Part shown: positions 10,278 through 23,110 of the stretch, piece by piece | How positions within the stretch are numbered: position 1 is the stretch's first letter | Layout of the letters: the number at the start of each line of letters is the position of its first letter | Assembly (NCBI RefSeq): GCF_018446385.1 | Contig: NC_056000.1 | Span: 77,634,688 to 77,698,687 of the forward strand | Length of the DNA: 64,000 bases | Direction of reading: 5' to 3' | Origin: Zingiber officinale | Lineage: Eukaryota; Streptophyta; Magnoliopsida; Zingiberales; Zingiberaceae | Translations under genes and position numbers: made by a program | The notes under the pieces: generated by a model | The model's database searches: none | Told to the model about the DNA's origin: nothing | What the model saw: the letters and a program-made list of their open reading frames with translations, nothing else

Positions 10278-13209
10278 ATGGTAAGGACAAATCCAGATCC
10301 ACTTTCTGATTCGTTCATCGGCTCGTGCCTTATTTCTTGCTGATCGATTTGGGGAAATCCTGATGCTGATACTTGGCTGCTCCCAAAGTCGGCTCTGTTC
10401 AATTTCCACTCTTTCCTGACGGTGGTGCTGTTGGTGATCTGCACCTGCACCTACATCAAGATACAGTTTCCCGCCATTCTCGAGCAAAGAACCGGGTAAT
10501 TACTCCCAGGCTTCCTCTTGTTTATCGTTGATAATATTATACGATTCTATTGTATGCTAGTTTTCTAGGCTTGTTCTTTGAGAGGCAGTATCAGTTTAGG
10601 TGACTCGTGAGTTGCAGAAGGAATGCAAAACATGAAAGTTCTTTATTTTTTGAGACACCATTGAAAGGTACTGTTTGCGGAGGTATTAAATATAATCAAG
10701 TTGGATCTTGTGGCTGAAACGGTTGGACAAGCAATGGGATTTACTAAGAGTTAACTTCAACTGACATATTGACACTGTGATCATTATGATGGCTTGGAAC
10801 ACTATTTTAGAACAGAAGTCTGAAAACTCATATTCAAGATGTCTCCTGTTACTTGAATAAAAGGTTCAACCAGCTCTTTTTTATTTTGCAGAAGATTGTA
10901 AAGCATTTTCAATCTTGGAAATTCTGAAAGTTAACTAGCAGACACTGTGAGGCTTGTTGTAATTTTTTCAAATATTATCACGATTCTAGCTAATTCTCAG
11001 TTGGAAAGCATTTTCAAACTTCCATATTAGGTGCTTGTCAGGATTGTTAGTCATCCCATTTAATGTTTTCTTCTATACTATGTGCCCTCGAAATTATTGT
11101 TCATATGTTATCAGAGTTGTGCAGCAGAAGTCATTACACTTGTTTAGCATTGTCTTATTCTAAATGTACATGCGTTTCTCATGGGTGAAGGGTTGAAGCG
11201 CATCACGATGTGTTCTAGAATCTAGATGTCGACTTTTTAATCTTAGCTTAACTAGTAAGTTTCAGTATTTGATTCTGTAGCTTTTTCTGTCAGGTTTCGT
11301 GGTTTCTTCTGGAAGGCTGCTAGAATAGGTATGTTATTTAAATAAACAATTGTTTGGAATGAATCATGATTGTTCTCTATCTTATGTAAAGCTGGTAGTG
11401 CATTAAATATAAGTATTATATAGGAATTTATTAGCATATGTATATCGGCCTCCACTGCACACTTGTTGACATTAAGCTACGTCGGTCGCTAGCTAGGCAA
11501 GCTCTGCTCTACACGTGCCTTTTCCTTTAGCTAACTAACGCTATGTGCTACATATAGCTGAGTAAACTCCTGATTTGATAGTCGAGCGTGTAAACATCAA
11601 CCTACAAATTACGCAGTAGTGCGAGCCCCTCCTTTGGTGGCAATGAGTTGAGGCAAATATGGTTGATGATGATGTATTTCGCGTCATAATGACATGAAAA
11701 CAATCTTAAACCTAATTGATTAAAATATCTGTGTCTTATATTTTTTGGGTCGATGTTTGCAATTTTGATTATTTCTTTTGCAATTTTCATGCAAATGCAC
11801 TTTAATGTCTGATGATTGTGGTTAAATTTTTTTCTTGAAATGAGCTCCTTTTCCTTATTCATGGTTCTAGCCTCTTTATAGCGTGTGTGCATTGACTAAT
11901 CACATTTTCTTCCTAAAACTTAAGTTTATTGTTACTTGATTATGGGAACTAATGTTAAATTAGTATGGAATAGATTCCAAATAGATAGGACAGGATTATC
12001 ATTTTTGAGAAGGTAGCATACAATGTTAGTCTATTGCTTTTGCAATTCTTTTCATCTGTATGCAATTTCAGGCTTCGCTAAGTGTATAAGTACTCAGAAA
12101 CACTTAGTTCAATATGTATATTAGTACAAGATGCACGCATCCACATGCCCTACATATGACGTAAACAGATTCTCATTCCTTTCTTTATGAATCTGGCAAT
12201 CTTAGAGAATGTATTAACCAATCACATTTTATACTTGCATTCTAGCTTTCCACTATTTATGTGGAGAGTACAAAATGCTAAGTTATTATATCCTTCTTGA
12301 TAATGATTGTTGACAACATCAGAATAATAGGATATAGTGTGCAAAATATTGCAAAAGGATAACTGGTTTAAATCATACATGAACTCTAGGGCATGTTGCA
12401 TTTGCATGCATAAATTTTGATACGTGATCATATTCATAAACTTTTCCATCCTTCAGTATCTTTCCTGCTCTTTTTCAAGCCATTGTGTTGAAACTAGCTA
12501 GGAGAGTCCACAAGTCCCACATTGGCAAATGTAGTGCTGTCTATATATTGAAGCGTGTCCTAACCAAGAGATTAGTCATTGGAGTATATGCTTGAGCTAC
12601 GAGGAAGCATGTCAATGTTAGGATTCTCCTTACCTGTTTTTGGACAAATGAATTGTGCTGGAGTGGGGTTCATCACTTTACACAGATATTCTTGAAAACA
12701 TTCTCTTTCTTTAGCTCAATTACTTCATCACTTAGCACTTGGCCTTTATTTACCTTAGTTCACTTTGTTACTTTTCGTCAGATAGATTGTTGGTGTATCT
12801 AACTTTATTTCCCTATTTATACTTTTAAGAAGTTCAAAGCCTCAATTCGAAAGATAACCCGTGCAATGAACAAATTGCATCAAATACCAATGTGTCACCA
12901 CACAACCTTTCCAATGGCGTCTACTAGTTTTGTTTGTGATGGCTCAGCAGTTAGATTTCACTTTGGACTTTACAAACTGAAACATTTCAAACTAGATTTG
13001 ATTTTCCTTACCCAATTAACAAATCCAACTGTGTCCACTCTACACCTCTTCAATTTGCCATTATATTCCTTTTTTGTGGTTGATAAATATAAGATATTGC
13101 TGTGAATTTTCTGATGCACATCCATCTTTATTTTGCTTCAGGTGAGCGCCTAAGCCCATGGGTAGCCTTGGGTTGCTTTGCGATGGGTATCTCCATCATT
13201 ATTTTCTGA
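10278..13209 (+). CDS. Kish/TMEM167-family small membrane protein
   Basis: Four coding exons: 10278-10280 (just the ATG), 10389-10495, 11294-11328 and 13142-13209; 213 nt, 70 aa. The protein begins MSALFNFHSFLTVVLL and contains CTCTYIKIQFPAILEQ, FRGFFWKAARIGERLSPWVA and the end GCFAMGISIIIF. This is the Kish fold: an N-terminal transmembrane helix, a short loop with the FWK...ARIGER..P motif, and a second helix; the family is about 70-75 aa. Kish proteins act in the early secretory pathway (Golgi) and are needed for constitutive secretion in animals; the plant role is inferred. The ATG sits directly at a splice donor (ATG|GTAAGG) and the next exon starts TCG GCT. All splice sites are GT-AG and phases join cleanly. 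The third intron is 1.8 kb. Confidence 0.92.
11329..13141 (+). other. Long third intron of the Kish gene
   Basis: 1,813 bp, AT-rich, with donor AG|GTATG and acceptor TTCAG|GTGAG. It holds no coding exon that I can support. The ORFs within it (12,866-13,105 plus; 11,602-11,892 and 12,222-12,449 minus) lack recognisable domains. Confidence 0.6.
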
Positions 13210-13642
13210 CGGATGTAAGTTATTTTGGTAAAATCAAGCAATTTTTACATCCTGGAGGAAATCTCTCTTGTTTGTACCGAGACAATTGAATTTTTTATTA
13301 GCAAGTTTGAAGACAGTTGTAACTAGTAACATGAAACCAAAACTTTTGGTCGTTGTCTCCCAGCATATTTTTGTTTTGCTTTTGCAATATCATCCTTGCT
13401 TTCTTGCACTCAATTTTGATTTAACTGAGTGATAACTGTCCCTACATTAGCAGCCCCCTCTTGTGGACTCTCAAGCTCTGTTTGATAGTTATTGAAGTAC
13501 AAAATACTTAGTGCTGTTCATATGATGACATTAGTTAGCAAAGTAGTTCTTTAACTCTATCGACCAAATAGTTTGCTAATTGATCTTTTCCAGCTCTTAT
13601 TTTGGTTCTCATGGAGCCTCTTTACTTTCGTTGATAAAACTT

Positions 13643-13842
13643 GTTGCTTTAGATAACACAAATTTAGGCAGCCTATTTTCTTCTATTTACTAGTTAGTTA
13701 GATCTCTTTTTCTTCTTTCTAAAGTGGAGATAGTTGCAAAAACTGTTGCTTTCGATAACCTAAATTTAGGCCGCCTATTTTCTTCTATTTACTAGTTAGT
13801 TAGATCTCTTTTCCTACTTTCTAAAGTGGAGATAGTTGCAAA
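13643..13842 (+). repeat. Tandem duplication of ~102 bp
   Basis: Copy 1 (13643-13744) and copy 2 (13745-about 13842) both read from gttgctt.. through ..ggagatagttgcaaa with a few substitutions. It lies in or just past the Kish 3' UTR. Confidence 0.85.
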
Positions 13843-14308
13843 TCATGGCGGCCGTATTACTAAAAACTTATGGCAAGGATGCGTTTCGCTCCGTGCTTGA
13901 AAATAATCTTCCAAGCCTTTGTATGCTCTCTAAATCCTATGTTACACAATTTATAATTTGGAGCATAGAGTTTAATTTCTTTGATGAATGCATCAAAGAC
14001 ATGAGAGTTTAATCAGTCAGGAAAAGTAACAAAAGACTTCGATTCATTTCTGTCTGTTCAAATTAGATGAACTGAAAAAGGAAGGGTGGTGGATAAGACA
14101 TTATTCTCTCTTATATTTTAGGAGTACGTTCAATAAGATACAAGATGGAGCCGAGAAGGTTTAGTTTAAAAATTTTAAAAGCAGAGCAAAAAGTCGAACA
14201 ATTATTCTGATAAAAATTCAAGCACCAAGCAAATTTAAAATTTGCCTTTTAGGTTAATTTTACACCATGAAAATTAATTTCTATATTATTCGAATTCTTC
14301 CGGCCTCC
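13843..14308. other. Spacer between convergent Kish and SWEET genes
   Basis: AT-rich sequence between the 3' ends of two convergent genes. It should hold the SWEET 3' UTR (minus strand). No other feature seen. Confidence 0.4.
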
Positions 14309-15901
14309 TCATTGGGCGCCGCTGCCTCCGGCCTTATCATCATTAGCATCAACAGCCACGGTGGGCGCCGCCGCCTTGACGACCACCACCTCTGCCATCT
14401 CCGCCGTCTTACGCTTCCGGTCGGCGATCTGCCGCTGAGTTGATTTGTAGTAGACGGCGTAGAGCACCAGCTGCGCCACGGCGAACATCACCCCCAGCGC
14501 GTTGGGAATCTGCATGCAAATTGCAACAAAAGAAGCCAAATAAAGGTGATGCGTCGGGGTCATTCAATGTCTGGTGGCAGGAAATCATTCACGAGAGTTT
14601 ATTTTGTATCACGAGGGAATAGCAATTTTGAGTCTGCAAATGTTTTTGTTTCTTTCGAAGTCTGAAAAAGAGAGAGAGAGAGACACAGAACGTCTAATTC
14701 CAGTGATTGCTTGCTGCATGATTGGTAGTGCAGTCAGCAGTGCCAATGTTCTCTCTCTCACCCCATCCAACATTGCATGTGATCTGTAAAATTATTAGAA
14801 CCTGCGTACACTTATTTATATCGATTTAGATATATAAATGGTTTATCTAGCTAAGATAATAGTAAAATTGAATTTGAATATTAATAATAATAAAAAAATA
14901 TTTATAGAAGAAAAAAAAAAAGCTCCTTTCCAAATTTAATCATCAGAGGATGGAATGCTCACAGTGATGTAAAGGTCAAAGCGGATGAGAGCGTAAGCCG
15001 TCCAACAAAGTCCATTGAAGAAAGACGCAAGCGACAGACTTAAAGGCATGTACTCAACACTCTTTGTCTGTATCACCAATTTCTGGCACAGTGTAAAAAA
15101 GAAATAATTAGTTCATTGATTGAACTCACCGAACCCCCAATTAGCTGATCAATTAACATCCATGTCGACACATGTTCCATGTCGATCGGAAAACGACTTC
15201 CTTAAAATTTTTCCGAAGCGAATACCAATAATATTTTGATCGATATATGTGGAATTAATTTTACTCACTTACCATGACAGATAAGGGCGCGGCGTACATC
15301 ATGGTGCCGAAGACGACGCAGAGGACGCCGACGACCATCGAGCGGCGCTCGTGGGTGCGCAGCGTGGTGAGCACCATCAGCGCGACGGCGACGACGAAGG
15401 CGGCCTCGGCGGCCAGCATGGCGGCCACCCTCGCCCGCTGCCTTCCGCCCCGGGCGTAGACGAGGAAGAGGAGGACGTAGGCGAGCTCGATGGCCGTGCC
15501 GGCGCCGTTGATGGTCAGCACCAGGGTGCTGTGGGGGTGCACTGCCGGAAGGCCGTACACCAACCACATCGTGCAGTTCAGCAGCGTCGCCACGTACGGC
15601 ACCGCCGAGAACTCCTCCACCGACCTCTTCTTGCATATCCTCACAAACGTCGGCCTGTGTTTATCAAACTCCATCAACCATTACAATCTATATATTTCCA
15701 CAAATTAATTAAGCACAAGCTAAGTAAATATGCTAGCGTACGTACAGTGGAGACAAGAAGAGAGCCAGTGCAATCCCATTCCCTGTAACATCGAATTTGT
15801 TAATTAAATCAAATTAAAGATATCGCAGTAAACAGATTCCGAAAGCGAGATCACATACCAAGAATTCCAACTGCTGTGCGAATGGCGTCGGCAGAAACCA
15901 T
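14309..15901 (-). CDS. SWEET4: SWEET4-like (clade II) sugar transporter
   Basis: Minus-strand exons in order: 15901-15859 (43 nt), 15782-15746 (37), 15654-15273 (382), 15082-14963 (120) and 14509-14309 (201); 783 nt, 260 aa. Phases join cleanly and every intron is GT-AG. It starts [20 protein letters not shown]. Two MtN3/saliva triple-helix repeats are visible: [20 protein letters not shown] with [15 protein letters not shown] in the first, and [40 protein letters not shown] and [20 protein letters not shown] in the second. The asparagines in LLNC and FFNG correspond to the sugar-pocket pair of SWEETs. A basic [15 protein letters not shown] segment opens a cytosolic tail. Clade II members move hexoses; in grasses SWEET4 loads hexose into seeds. 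The large exon is very GC-rich, as in many monocot genes. SWEET4 assignment is by similarity; clade II is firm. Confidence 0.93.
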
Positions 15902-15956
15902 GATTCGTACTGTAAACAGAGAGCTAAACTTGCAAGAGGGAGGAAGAGAAGCGGTG

Positions 15957-15967
15957 AGATATATAAG
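15957..15967 (-). promoter_or_regulatory. TATA box of the SWEET gene
   Basis: The plus strand reads agatatataag; on the minus strand this gives cttatatatct about 60 bp upstream of the start codon at 15901, a suitable TATA position for a short leader. Confidence 0.5.
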
Positions 15968-15969
15968 CT

Positions 15970-16790
15970 AGGACGGCGTCGGAGGAGATCGAGTAGAACT
16001 CGAGGGAATGGAAGGGAGAGGAGGATAGGGATGAAATAAATAGGGTGGCACTTTGTTCGAGGGTTTGGAGTTGAGACTCGGCTATCGTGGCGACTCGGCA
16101 CGGTGGGGGCGAGTCGACCAAGTCTCGCTATCAAAATTCAGATGATTCCAGTGGCCTTTGACAGTTCGTCCTGCAATTTAGTTGATATTCAATTGTCAAG
16201 TGATGGATGATGGGAAGAGTTTTTTTTCTCTAACAATTATGTTTCCGTCAATCGATTCGATTGGGCATACCAGGACAGTCACGCTATCTCCTATGTTTGT
16301 GCATGGTTCCCGTGATACTTTCAAATCTGTTTGAATCAGTTTGGCACCGACATAAAAATTCTCTTGTATCCTATAAACAGAGAAAAAGCCATAAGCAATA
16401 TTTTGTCAGTAAAAGAAAAAATCTTATATGGCATTTTTAACATCGATAAAATATTAGAGGGGCATTTTTTAAATAAATAAACATTAAATATTAAATATTA
16501 GAAGACATTTTAATTTTGTAGAGTTTTTTTAGTTGGCACAGCTTACCCACTATTTTACCGAAGTTTTCTATTATAGATAAATCAAAAAACACTTATAGTA
16601 GGTTCTTATTGGGCGTCTCTATGTTTATTTTTAAAATTTATTTAGTAAATAAGTAGTAAAAATATAATAATTTCCTAAATTATTAGGACATGCGCATTAC
16701 ACACATATACACATATGCGCAAACATAGCCATAGAATGAAATTTTAAAACGAAATTATACATGTTGGATGACATTAAGCAGGAACAACAT
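15970..16790. other. SWEET upstream region, no gene
   Basis: A GC-rich stretch to about 16,130 (proximal promoter), then AT-rich sequence. No gene or recognisable transposon terminus seen. ORFs at 15,814-16,134 have no domain. Confidence 0.4.
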
Positions 16791-18640
16791 TAACTAGTAA
16801 ATTTGATGAAGTTTGCCTCTATCCATATCCACGTCAAGATATATTCGAGACGGTTTCACTAAGTCACAAGTTTCATCTCTGATTCGGCACGAGCTGAAGG
16901 AAAAGACGATGTGATTCGAGAGAGCATACTTGACTCGCCTTTGTGTTTGACAATGAGGACAGCCCGATAGCACAAAGAGAGAGAGGGAGCAACCAAAGGG
17001 GTTGTTGTCCGACGCTGTAGAAGTTGCTACCCATAACTTTTGGTCGCTTTTCAGTGGCTTGATAACTGACTGTAGGAAGCAGACAGCTGAGCCTTGAGGC
17101 CCAACAACAAGGGCAGGTGGCCAGAGGCTTGCTGGCGGCACCGTCGATGAGTTGGAAGAGGCGACGGTGGCTAGCGACAGCAATCAAGGAGGACTTTCCT
17201 CCTTGCTGTCTGGCGCCCTTTGTGGCTGCTGGATGGCCGACGATCGGGAGGAAGATCAACAGTAGGTGGACGGACTCCGGTGACTACAAACAACACTGGC
17301 CTAAGGCGAGAGCACAAAGAGGGGCTACCTCCTTTGGGCGGTGGCGGCAAAAAGTGGGAGAGGAAGAAAAAGCAACAACCTAATTCACAATTAGATTTTT
17401 CTTCATCTTCAAACCCAAAACCTAATACTAACTAGATCTATTAGCATTAATCTTAGTTTAAAACCAAACCAATTTTGAATCATAACTAAACCAAACCAAT
17501 TAGGTTTATTACTAAATCATAATGAATCTAACCTTACCTACAATGAGCATGACCCACCATCACTTTTATTCCAATAAATATTTTTCATATTTGCGTCTCA
17601 TTTGGTCATACTAGACTTAGTCTCTCTCAATCAAAGAATCTAATTATCAAACTTATTTAGTCTTTCTGATATATTCGTAGTATGCGTGATCCAATAAATT
17701 TTAGTTTATGTTGGTCTTTCATAATTAACCATTAATTATGGATCAATCATAAGTGGCGCCTAGTAGTAAATAATGATCTACAATTATTAGTGTGTCTATT
17801 CCTTTCACTCATCTTATATCAATTTGGCTCATGATATAATCTATATGTCAGTCTCCAATAGGCTAACTATGTTATACCTAGCCCAAGTAATAGTTCCTTA
17901 TCTTGCATATTCAAATTACTTAAATACATGTCCAAGAAGACCATCCTCTTGGCGTGTAATGCTTTGATTAAAGACTTACGAGTAATAATCTTGACAAGAG
18001 ACCATATAGTATACGCCTCCTTATAAAGGAGCGGTGAATACTCTGTATGCTACTCAAACACTTTTGGGTATATTGACTTATACCCAATCATCCTAAACTT
18101 ACACCTCCTAGGATATGTTTGCTAAAATGTCAAAGTATAAGTCTCAATTACCAAGATGATTTGAATATCTTAAATCTAAAGAAATTTGCACTCAAGTTGC
18201 AATGAGATTTTCATGGACATATATAGAATCATATAAAGTCTTATAGTATGTCACATTGAATGAACTAGTTACCTTTAACCAATATTCATATGTTAACTCT
18301 CAACATCCCAATGTTTCTAGCCAGTGAAAACTGATTGCTTGGATAAACCAAGGAACATAACATATGCTAGTCTTATAAATTTGATGCTATCTAATCTCAT
18401 CAATTCATCGACTATGAAATATTTTAATACATATAAAATTACACATGGAGAGATTCTCATTAATTGTGATTCAATTACAATTTCTCTCATGTTATGCATT
18501 GTATTGTGGACTTTATTAATTGAGTTCAAAATCAATATCATATACATATAAAATGCATACTTAAATATGGAATTATATTTATCCAATAAAAAATATAATA
18601 TCTAAGGTGATTGTCTTAGGACACCTCTCAAATATAATAT
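16790..18640 (-). mobile_element. LTR-like 3' end of a minus-strand copia element
   Basis: Read on the minus strand, this region lies just after the RNase H remnants at 18,640-19,290. It is AT-rich with a TATA-like, TTTATAAGG-type stretch, followed by a GC-rich leader-like block (about 17,380 down to 16,920), the usual make-up of long plant copia LTRs (Angela-like). No matching 5' LTR is in the window, so the boundaries are approximate and the identification rests on position and composition. Confidence 0.4.
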
Positions 18641-19290
18641 ACTCCTACTTGGCTTAATGTCAGTCGCCTTGGTATATAATTCCAGAGGACTCAACATGAC
18701 TCTCAAACTTACTTTATAGTAGAGTCTTTATTAAAGGATTTGCTAGGTTCCTTTAGGTGAGATTTTTTTTTCAATTTGTATTTGTTTCCTACTTATGATC
18801 TCCTTGATCAAATGATAGCGGCAAAGTATATGTTTAGATCATTGATGAAATCTTGGTTCCTTAACCTATATAATGGACTCAATGTTATCCTAGTAAACTT
18901 GTAATACTTGAACAATGCTCGGAACTACACTAAGTTTAGTGACAAACTTCTTGATCAAAATCGCTTCATTTGTTGCTTCAAAAGCTGCAGTGTATTTCGC
19001 CTCAGTGATAGAATTAGTAACGATTTCTTGCTTGAAACTTTTTCAACTAATTGTACTTCCATTGAAGGTGATTATTTATCTAGACTGAAACTTAAAGTCA
19101 TCATTGTCCATCTAGAAGCTGACAGCAGTATACCTGCATATCATCATTTCTATATACCAAGAACACATCCTTAGTACTTCTCAAGTACTTAAGGATGGTC
19201 TTGACAACCACTCAGTGATCCATTCTTGGATTCAACTAATATTTGTTGGTGACACTCAGAGCGATAGTACATAGCATAACATATATAATC
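18641..19290 (-). pseudogene. copia RNase H remnants (minus strand)
   Basis: On the minus strand, from 19,290 downward, recognisable RNase H segments appear: YAMLCT with ALSVTNKY (degraded RPDVSYALSVTSRY region), LKYLRSTKDVFLVY at about 19,190-19,150, and a degraded SITEAKYTAAFEATNEAI segment at about 19,020-18,960. It continues the RT at 22,714-23,110; the two halves were separated by the solo LTR at 19,291-22,708. Many stops. Confidence 0.75.
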
Positions 19291-22200
19291 TGTAACGATC
19301 CCACCTTCTACACTACTACTACTACTCTAAAGGTGGACGTTATCTAACTACTAACTCTACTTAACCGGTACGTTACTTGACTACGAGGAATCCCTACCGA
19401 AAAATTTCGACAGAATCTCACCTGTACCGGTGACCAAATCAACAATACAAATGATATATACTCAGCCACAGGCGGCTGGAACACATTTTTTTTTCACAAC
19501 CACGCAGTAATAATAACACAATAACTCAAAAGAAACTATTCTAACAATGGTAAACAAGTATATAACTCCAACAATAGGACATATCAGCCCACAAGTACAG
19601 AATAAACCCAATTACAGTCCCAACCTCATAATAGCGTTTAAGGAAAACCAAAAAGAACTCTAAACAGAAAGGTCTTGACAATTCCTTAGCAAACTCTTGA
19701 TCTCCCCATAGTCCAGCCATCACACACCTTCATTACCACCACCTTGTCGCCTTCCTTTCATACTTTAGCTTTTCCTTTATCTGCAGTAGGAGGAAATGCA
19801 AACTATAAGCATAAAGCTTAGTGAGCGCTATCTAACTCACAAAAACTCGATATGCATGTATATAATTAAAAACATGCTAAAACTGAATGCTAACATGTAA
19901 AGCTACTCATGCTCATACATAGCAAAAGAATCATACTAACTGAAATACTAAACATGTATGGCTAATCATGCTCATAAACCAATAAAGGAATCATACTAAC
20001 TGAAATACTAAACATGTATAGCTAATCATGCTCATAAATAGCAAATAACAGTAAGCTAACTCATGCTCTTCTATTAGTAAAGAAACATACTGAAAGGCTA
20101 AACATGTAAGGCAAGTCTATACTATCATGCTTGCATAAAGAACTTAACTTACTGAATTCTAAACACCTTCTGTATCTTATTTCACTTGCTTAAAAACTTA
20201 TTCTTTAATACTTATGTGAAACTTATTTTTTAATACTTTTGTACTGATGTGAAACTTATTTTACTTGTTCAAAAGCTTATACTTTTAATACTTCAAAATA
20301 ATAATCAACTTCTCTTGGGCCCAGGCATAGTACCATTTTATGCGCGTTCCCTAATAGGTTGGGGTAGCGAGCCACCAATCCTAAAAGATCAGACCTTGGT
20401 CTACCAGGGCCAAGACCTTGGAATTGGACACCTGGATTTGTTTAAGGACAACCTTGTGAAGTCGGGTACTAGCCTCTTCTTAAAAGTAAAATACTTATAG
20501 TCTTAATTACTTCTTTTTTAAATGCCTTGGCATTTTAATAGACACCTTGTGTGTCAAAATTCCTAAAGTCTTGACTTTGGAATTTACTTAAGGCCTTGGC
20601 CTTCTTCTTTCTTTTCCTTTTCTTTCTTTTTACTTATTAATACTTCTAAAAGAATTTAATAGAACTCTTATTTTTCCACTAGAATACATGGTTGTTCATG
20701 CTTGTTAAAATAGCAAATGAAAACTAAAGAAAACTGCTCATATGTATCTAGTAGTAAAGGACTAAAAATAGGAATCAATACTGCTCATGTTAAACTGATA
20801 GCAAAGAAAAACTGTACGTCTAATAGCAATAGAAAAGAAGTCTGCTCATGCTTACAAATAGCTAAGGAAAAAAAAACTAGAAAAGGCAAACTGCACTTCT
20901 ATTACTTAATAAAATCTGCACTACTCTTCTTAATAAAAGTCTGCACTGATCTACTAAATAAAAATCTGCACTGTAAGGACTTAACCAAACTTCACTATAA
21001 TCTTTTAAAATCTGCATTATGAACTTACCCAAGAATCTTCACTATTCTTTTAAAACTACACTATGTTAAATTACATGCTTTAAGAACTAAAGCTAAAACT
21101 ATTTGTTCATATCCAAATTTAACAAGTTCTGAAATAGATTTCATGGCAGCACACTTCAACCAAACCGAAACCATAATACTTTCCCCTTGATTAGATATTA
21201 ACTCCTCTTCACTGATACATAAGAGTGCCAAATGGTTTAGCACTTGTCATATCAACACCTTCAAGTATATAAACTACATGTACACCTATAACCAAACAAC
21301 CTCAATGCCTAGAAAATATTTTAGGCTAGCTAAACCTTTAGTTAGGAAGTGTTGGTGGAGATAGAATTTAAACCTCGTGATTTCTGTATTATGTTGTGGT
21401 AATACCAACCATATAAATAAGGAGAATAACTTAGATTAAGAGGCGATGCCAAACCCTAAATGTATATGAAGTATGTGATCATGTCAAATTGAATAAATGC
21501 ATGATTGAATTTACCAAATCATACTTTGGAAAACCACTTCAGCCTATTTAATGACTTTTCAATTACATCTAAGGCATAGTTCTCCTAAGTAACCAACACG
21601 AAACATCCATCTTAATGCTGTAAGAAAACAATGATACACTTGCTGCTTTTAAATTTCAAGCTATCCTAATGCTGTACAGAAGAAAATCCGATACAAGAAA
21701 CAATGAAACACTTGCTGTACAGAAAACCCAAGCATGGAAACAAAGCACACTAGAATCCGGACTGCAACAAGCTCTAAGAGGGGCTGTTCTAAGCTCTAGT
21801 AAAGTTGTTCGTGGTTACAAAAATGCAAATAAAACTGATCATTCTTAATTATTAGCAAATGGAAAACCGAAATGCTCAATTTAACAACCGACGAATCTAG
21901 GGTTGTTCCTGCTCGGCGAGAAAGCAAAGAAGAACAACGAAATCGTGGAACTACTCCTACTGCAGGTGAGTAGCAACTCACCCTTGTTCTTTAACTTACA
22001 ACCGAGAAGATGACTGCTAGGGTTTCGGATAGGTGAAGGTCTCGGCGTCTCCTTCGGATCTGCGTGCTCTCCACGACGAGAGGGTCACGGTTGGGTGAAG
22101 ATCGGCCGAAAAGAGCCTTTTGCCGGCGCCGGAGACGAAGCCCTAACACGGCTCTGTTTCGCCCGAGCAGAGGAGTCGTGCGGCGTCGCGTGTGAGGAGA

Positions 22201-22708
22201 AGAGGAGAGGGATCGCGAAGTTAGGTCACGGGAAAAGGAAACATAAACTTATCCCTTAAGTTATTCTTGGTTCTAACTATAACTTAAATATTTTTCTCTC
22301 CCTCTTAGGTTAACACAGCCCGCGAGCGCAGCCGGTCAAGCGGGTTTTGCTCGAAGCCACAGATCGCAAGTTCGATCCTCGTTGCACCCCTTTTTCCTCT
22401 TATTCTCTGTTACTAACTTCTACCTTATATACATTTTATTCCCTTCTTGATTAACAAAATACTGGCAGACCAGTTGGTTGGCGGAGTTCGGTTAAGACTC
22501 GGTTCAAGTCCGAGGTCCACGGCTCGAATCCCAGCTTTGATAATTTTTGTCCAAACTTCTTTCATTTTGTAAAAATACCAAACGACCTCCAAAAATTATG
22601 TAAAAATACTCTAAAAATTTCTAAAAATCTCTAGAACATTTTAAAAGCATTTTCCAGATATTTTTGAGGACATTTAGAACTCGAAATAGGAAAAATTGGG
22701 TCGTTACA
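19291..22708 (+). mobile_element. 3.4 kb solo LTR with TSD taatc
   Basis: Starts TGTAACGATCCCACC and ends ATTGGGTCGTTACA, the terminal TG...CA of a large LTR with matching inverted ends (TGTAACGA/TCGTTACA). The 5 bp taatc flanks it at 19286-19290 and 22709-22713. No second copy of the ends and no coding domains are inside, so it fits a solo LTR. The TGTAACGA...TCGTTACA ends and the 3-4 kb size fit the chromovirus (Tekay/Del) branch of Ty3/gypsy; that assignment is inferred. The interior includes a direct repeat region with aaacatg and gctaatcatgctcat units (19,870-20,110). Confidence 0.8.
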
Positions 22709-22713
22709 TAATC

Positions 22714-23110
22714 GATCCTATAGTTGACACATATGAGATTTGACTCATCCGTATCCTCTCGTTTTGTGTGCTCGAACACATAGACTTTGAAAGGTGAATC
22801 CCATGTCTCATGGGAAGAAAATGTTTCTTGGATTCCTCCATACTAAACCATTTTGACACATTATCTATGTATGTAGACTGCGAAAGACCAAACAACTTTC
22901 TCAATCTATCTCTATAGATGTTAATTCTAAGGATATAGGTTGTTTCTCCTATGTCTTTCATGGAGAATGTTTTGGATAATTAATATTTAACTGATTGTAG
23001 AACATGCACATCGTTTCCTATAAGTAATATGTTATCAATATATAACACTAGTGTCACACCCTTGAGGAGTCCTTGCCTGACAAATGGATAATATCTCCCT
23101 CCTTATGACA
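22714..23110 (-). pseudogene. copia reverse transcriptase remnant (minus strand)
   Basis: On the minus strand the segment LVLYIDNILLIGNDVHVLQS (about 23,060-22,985) is the RT YVDD region, with the second catalytic Asp replaced by Asn. MKDIGETTYILRINIYRDR and LGLSQSTYID-like sequence follow at 22,961-22,860, then MRHGIHLSKSMCSSTQNERI and ISYVSTIGSIM. Homology stops at the solo LTR and resumes at 19,290 with YAML, so the insertion split the GSIMYAML motif. Confidence 0.85.

Noticed and set aside
10012-10487. Minus-strand ORFs across the Kish leader
   Set aside because: They overlap verified Kish exons and have no recognisable domain or splice support.
15265-15788. Overlapping ORFs on both strands of the GC-rich SWEET exon
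   Set aside because: They are frame shadows of the spliced SWEET coding sequence, which has full family support.
22319-22545. tRNA-like B-box motifs (agttcgatcctc, ggctcgaatccc)
   Set aside because: No cloverleaf or A box at the right distance; they lie in the interior of the solo LTR.
19291-22708. DNA transposon with TGTAACGA terminal inverted repeats
   Set aside because: The ends are TG...CA with a 5 bp duplication and large-LTR character, and there is no transposase; a solo LTR explains it better.
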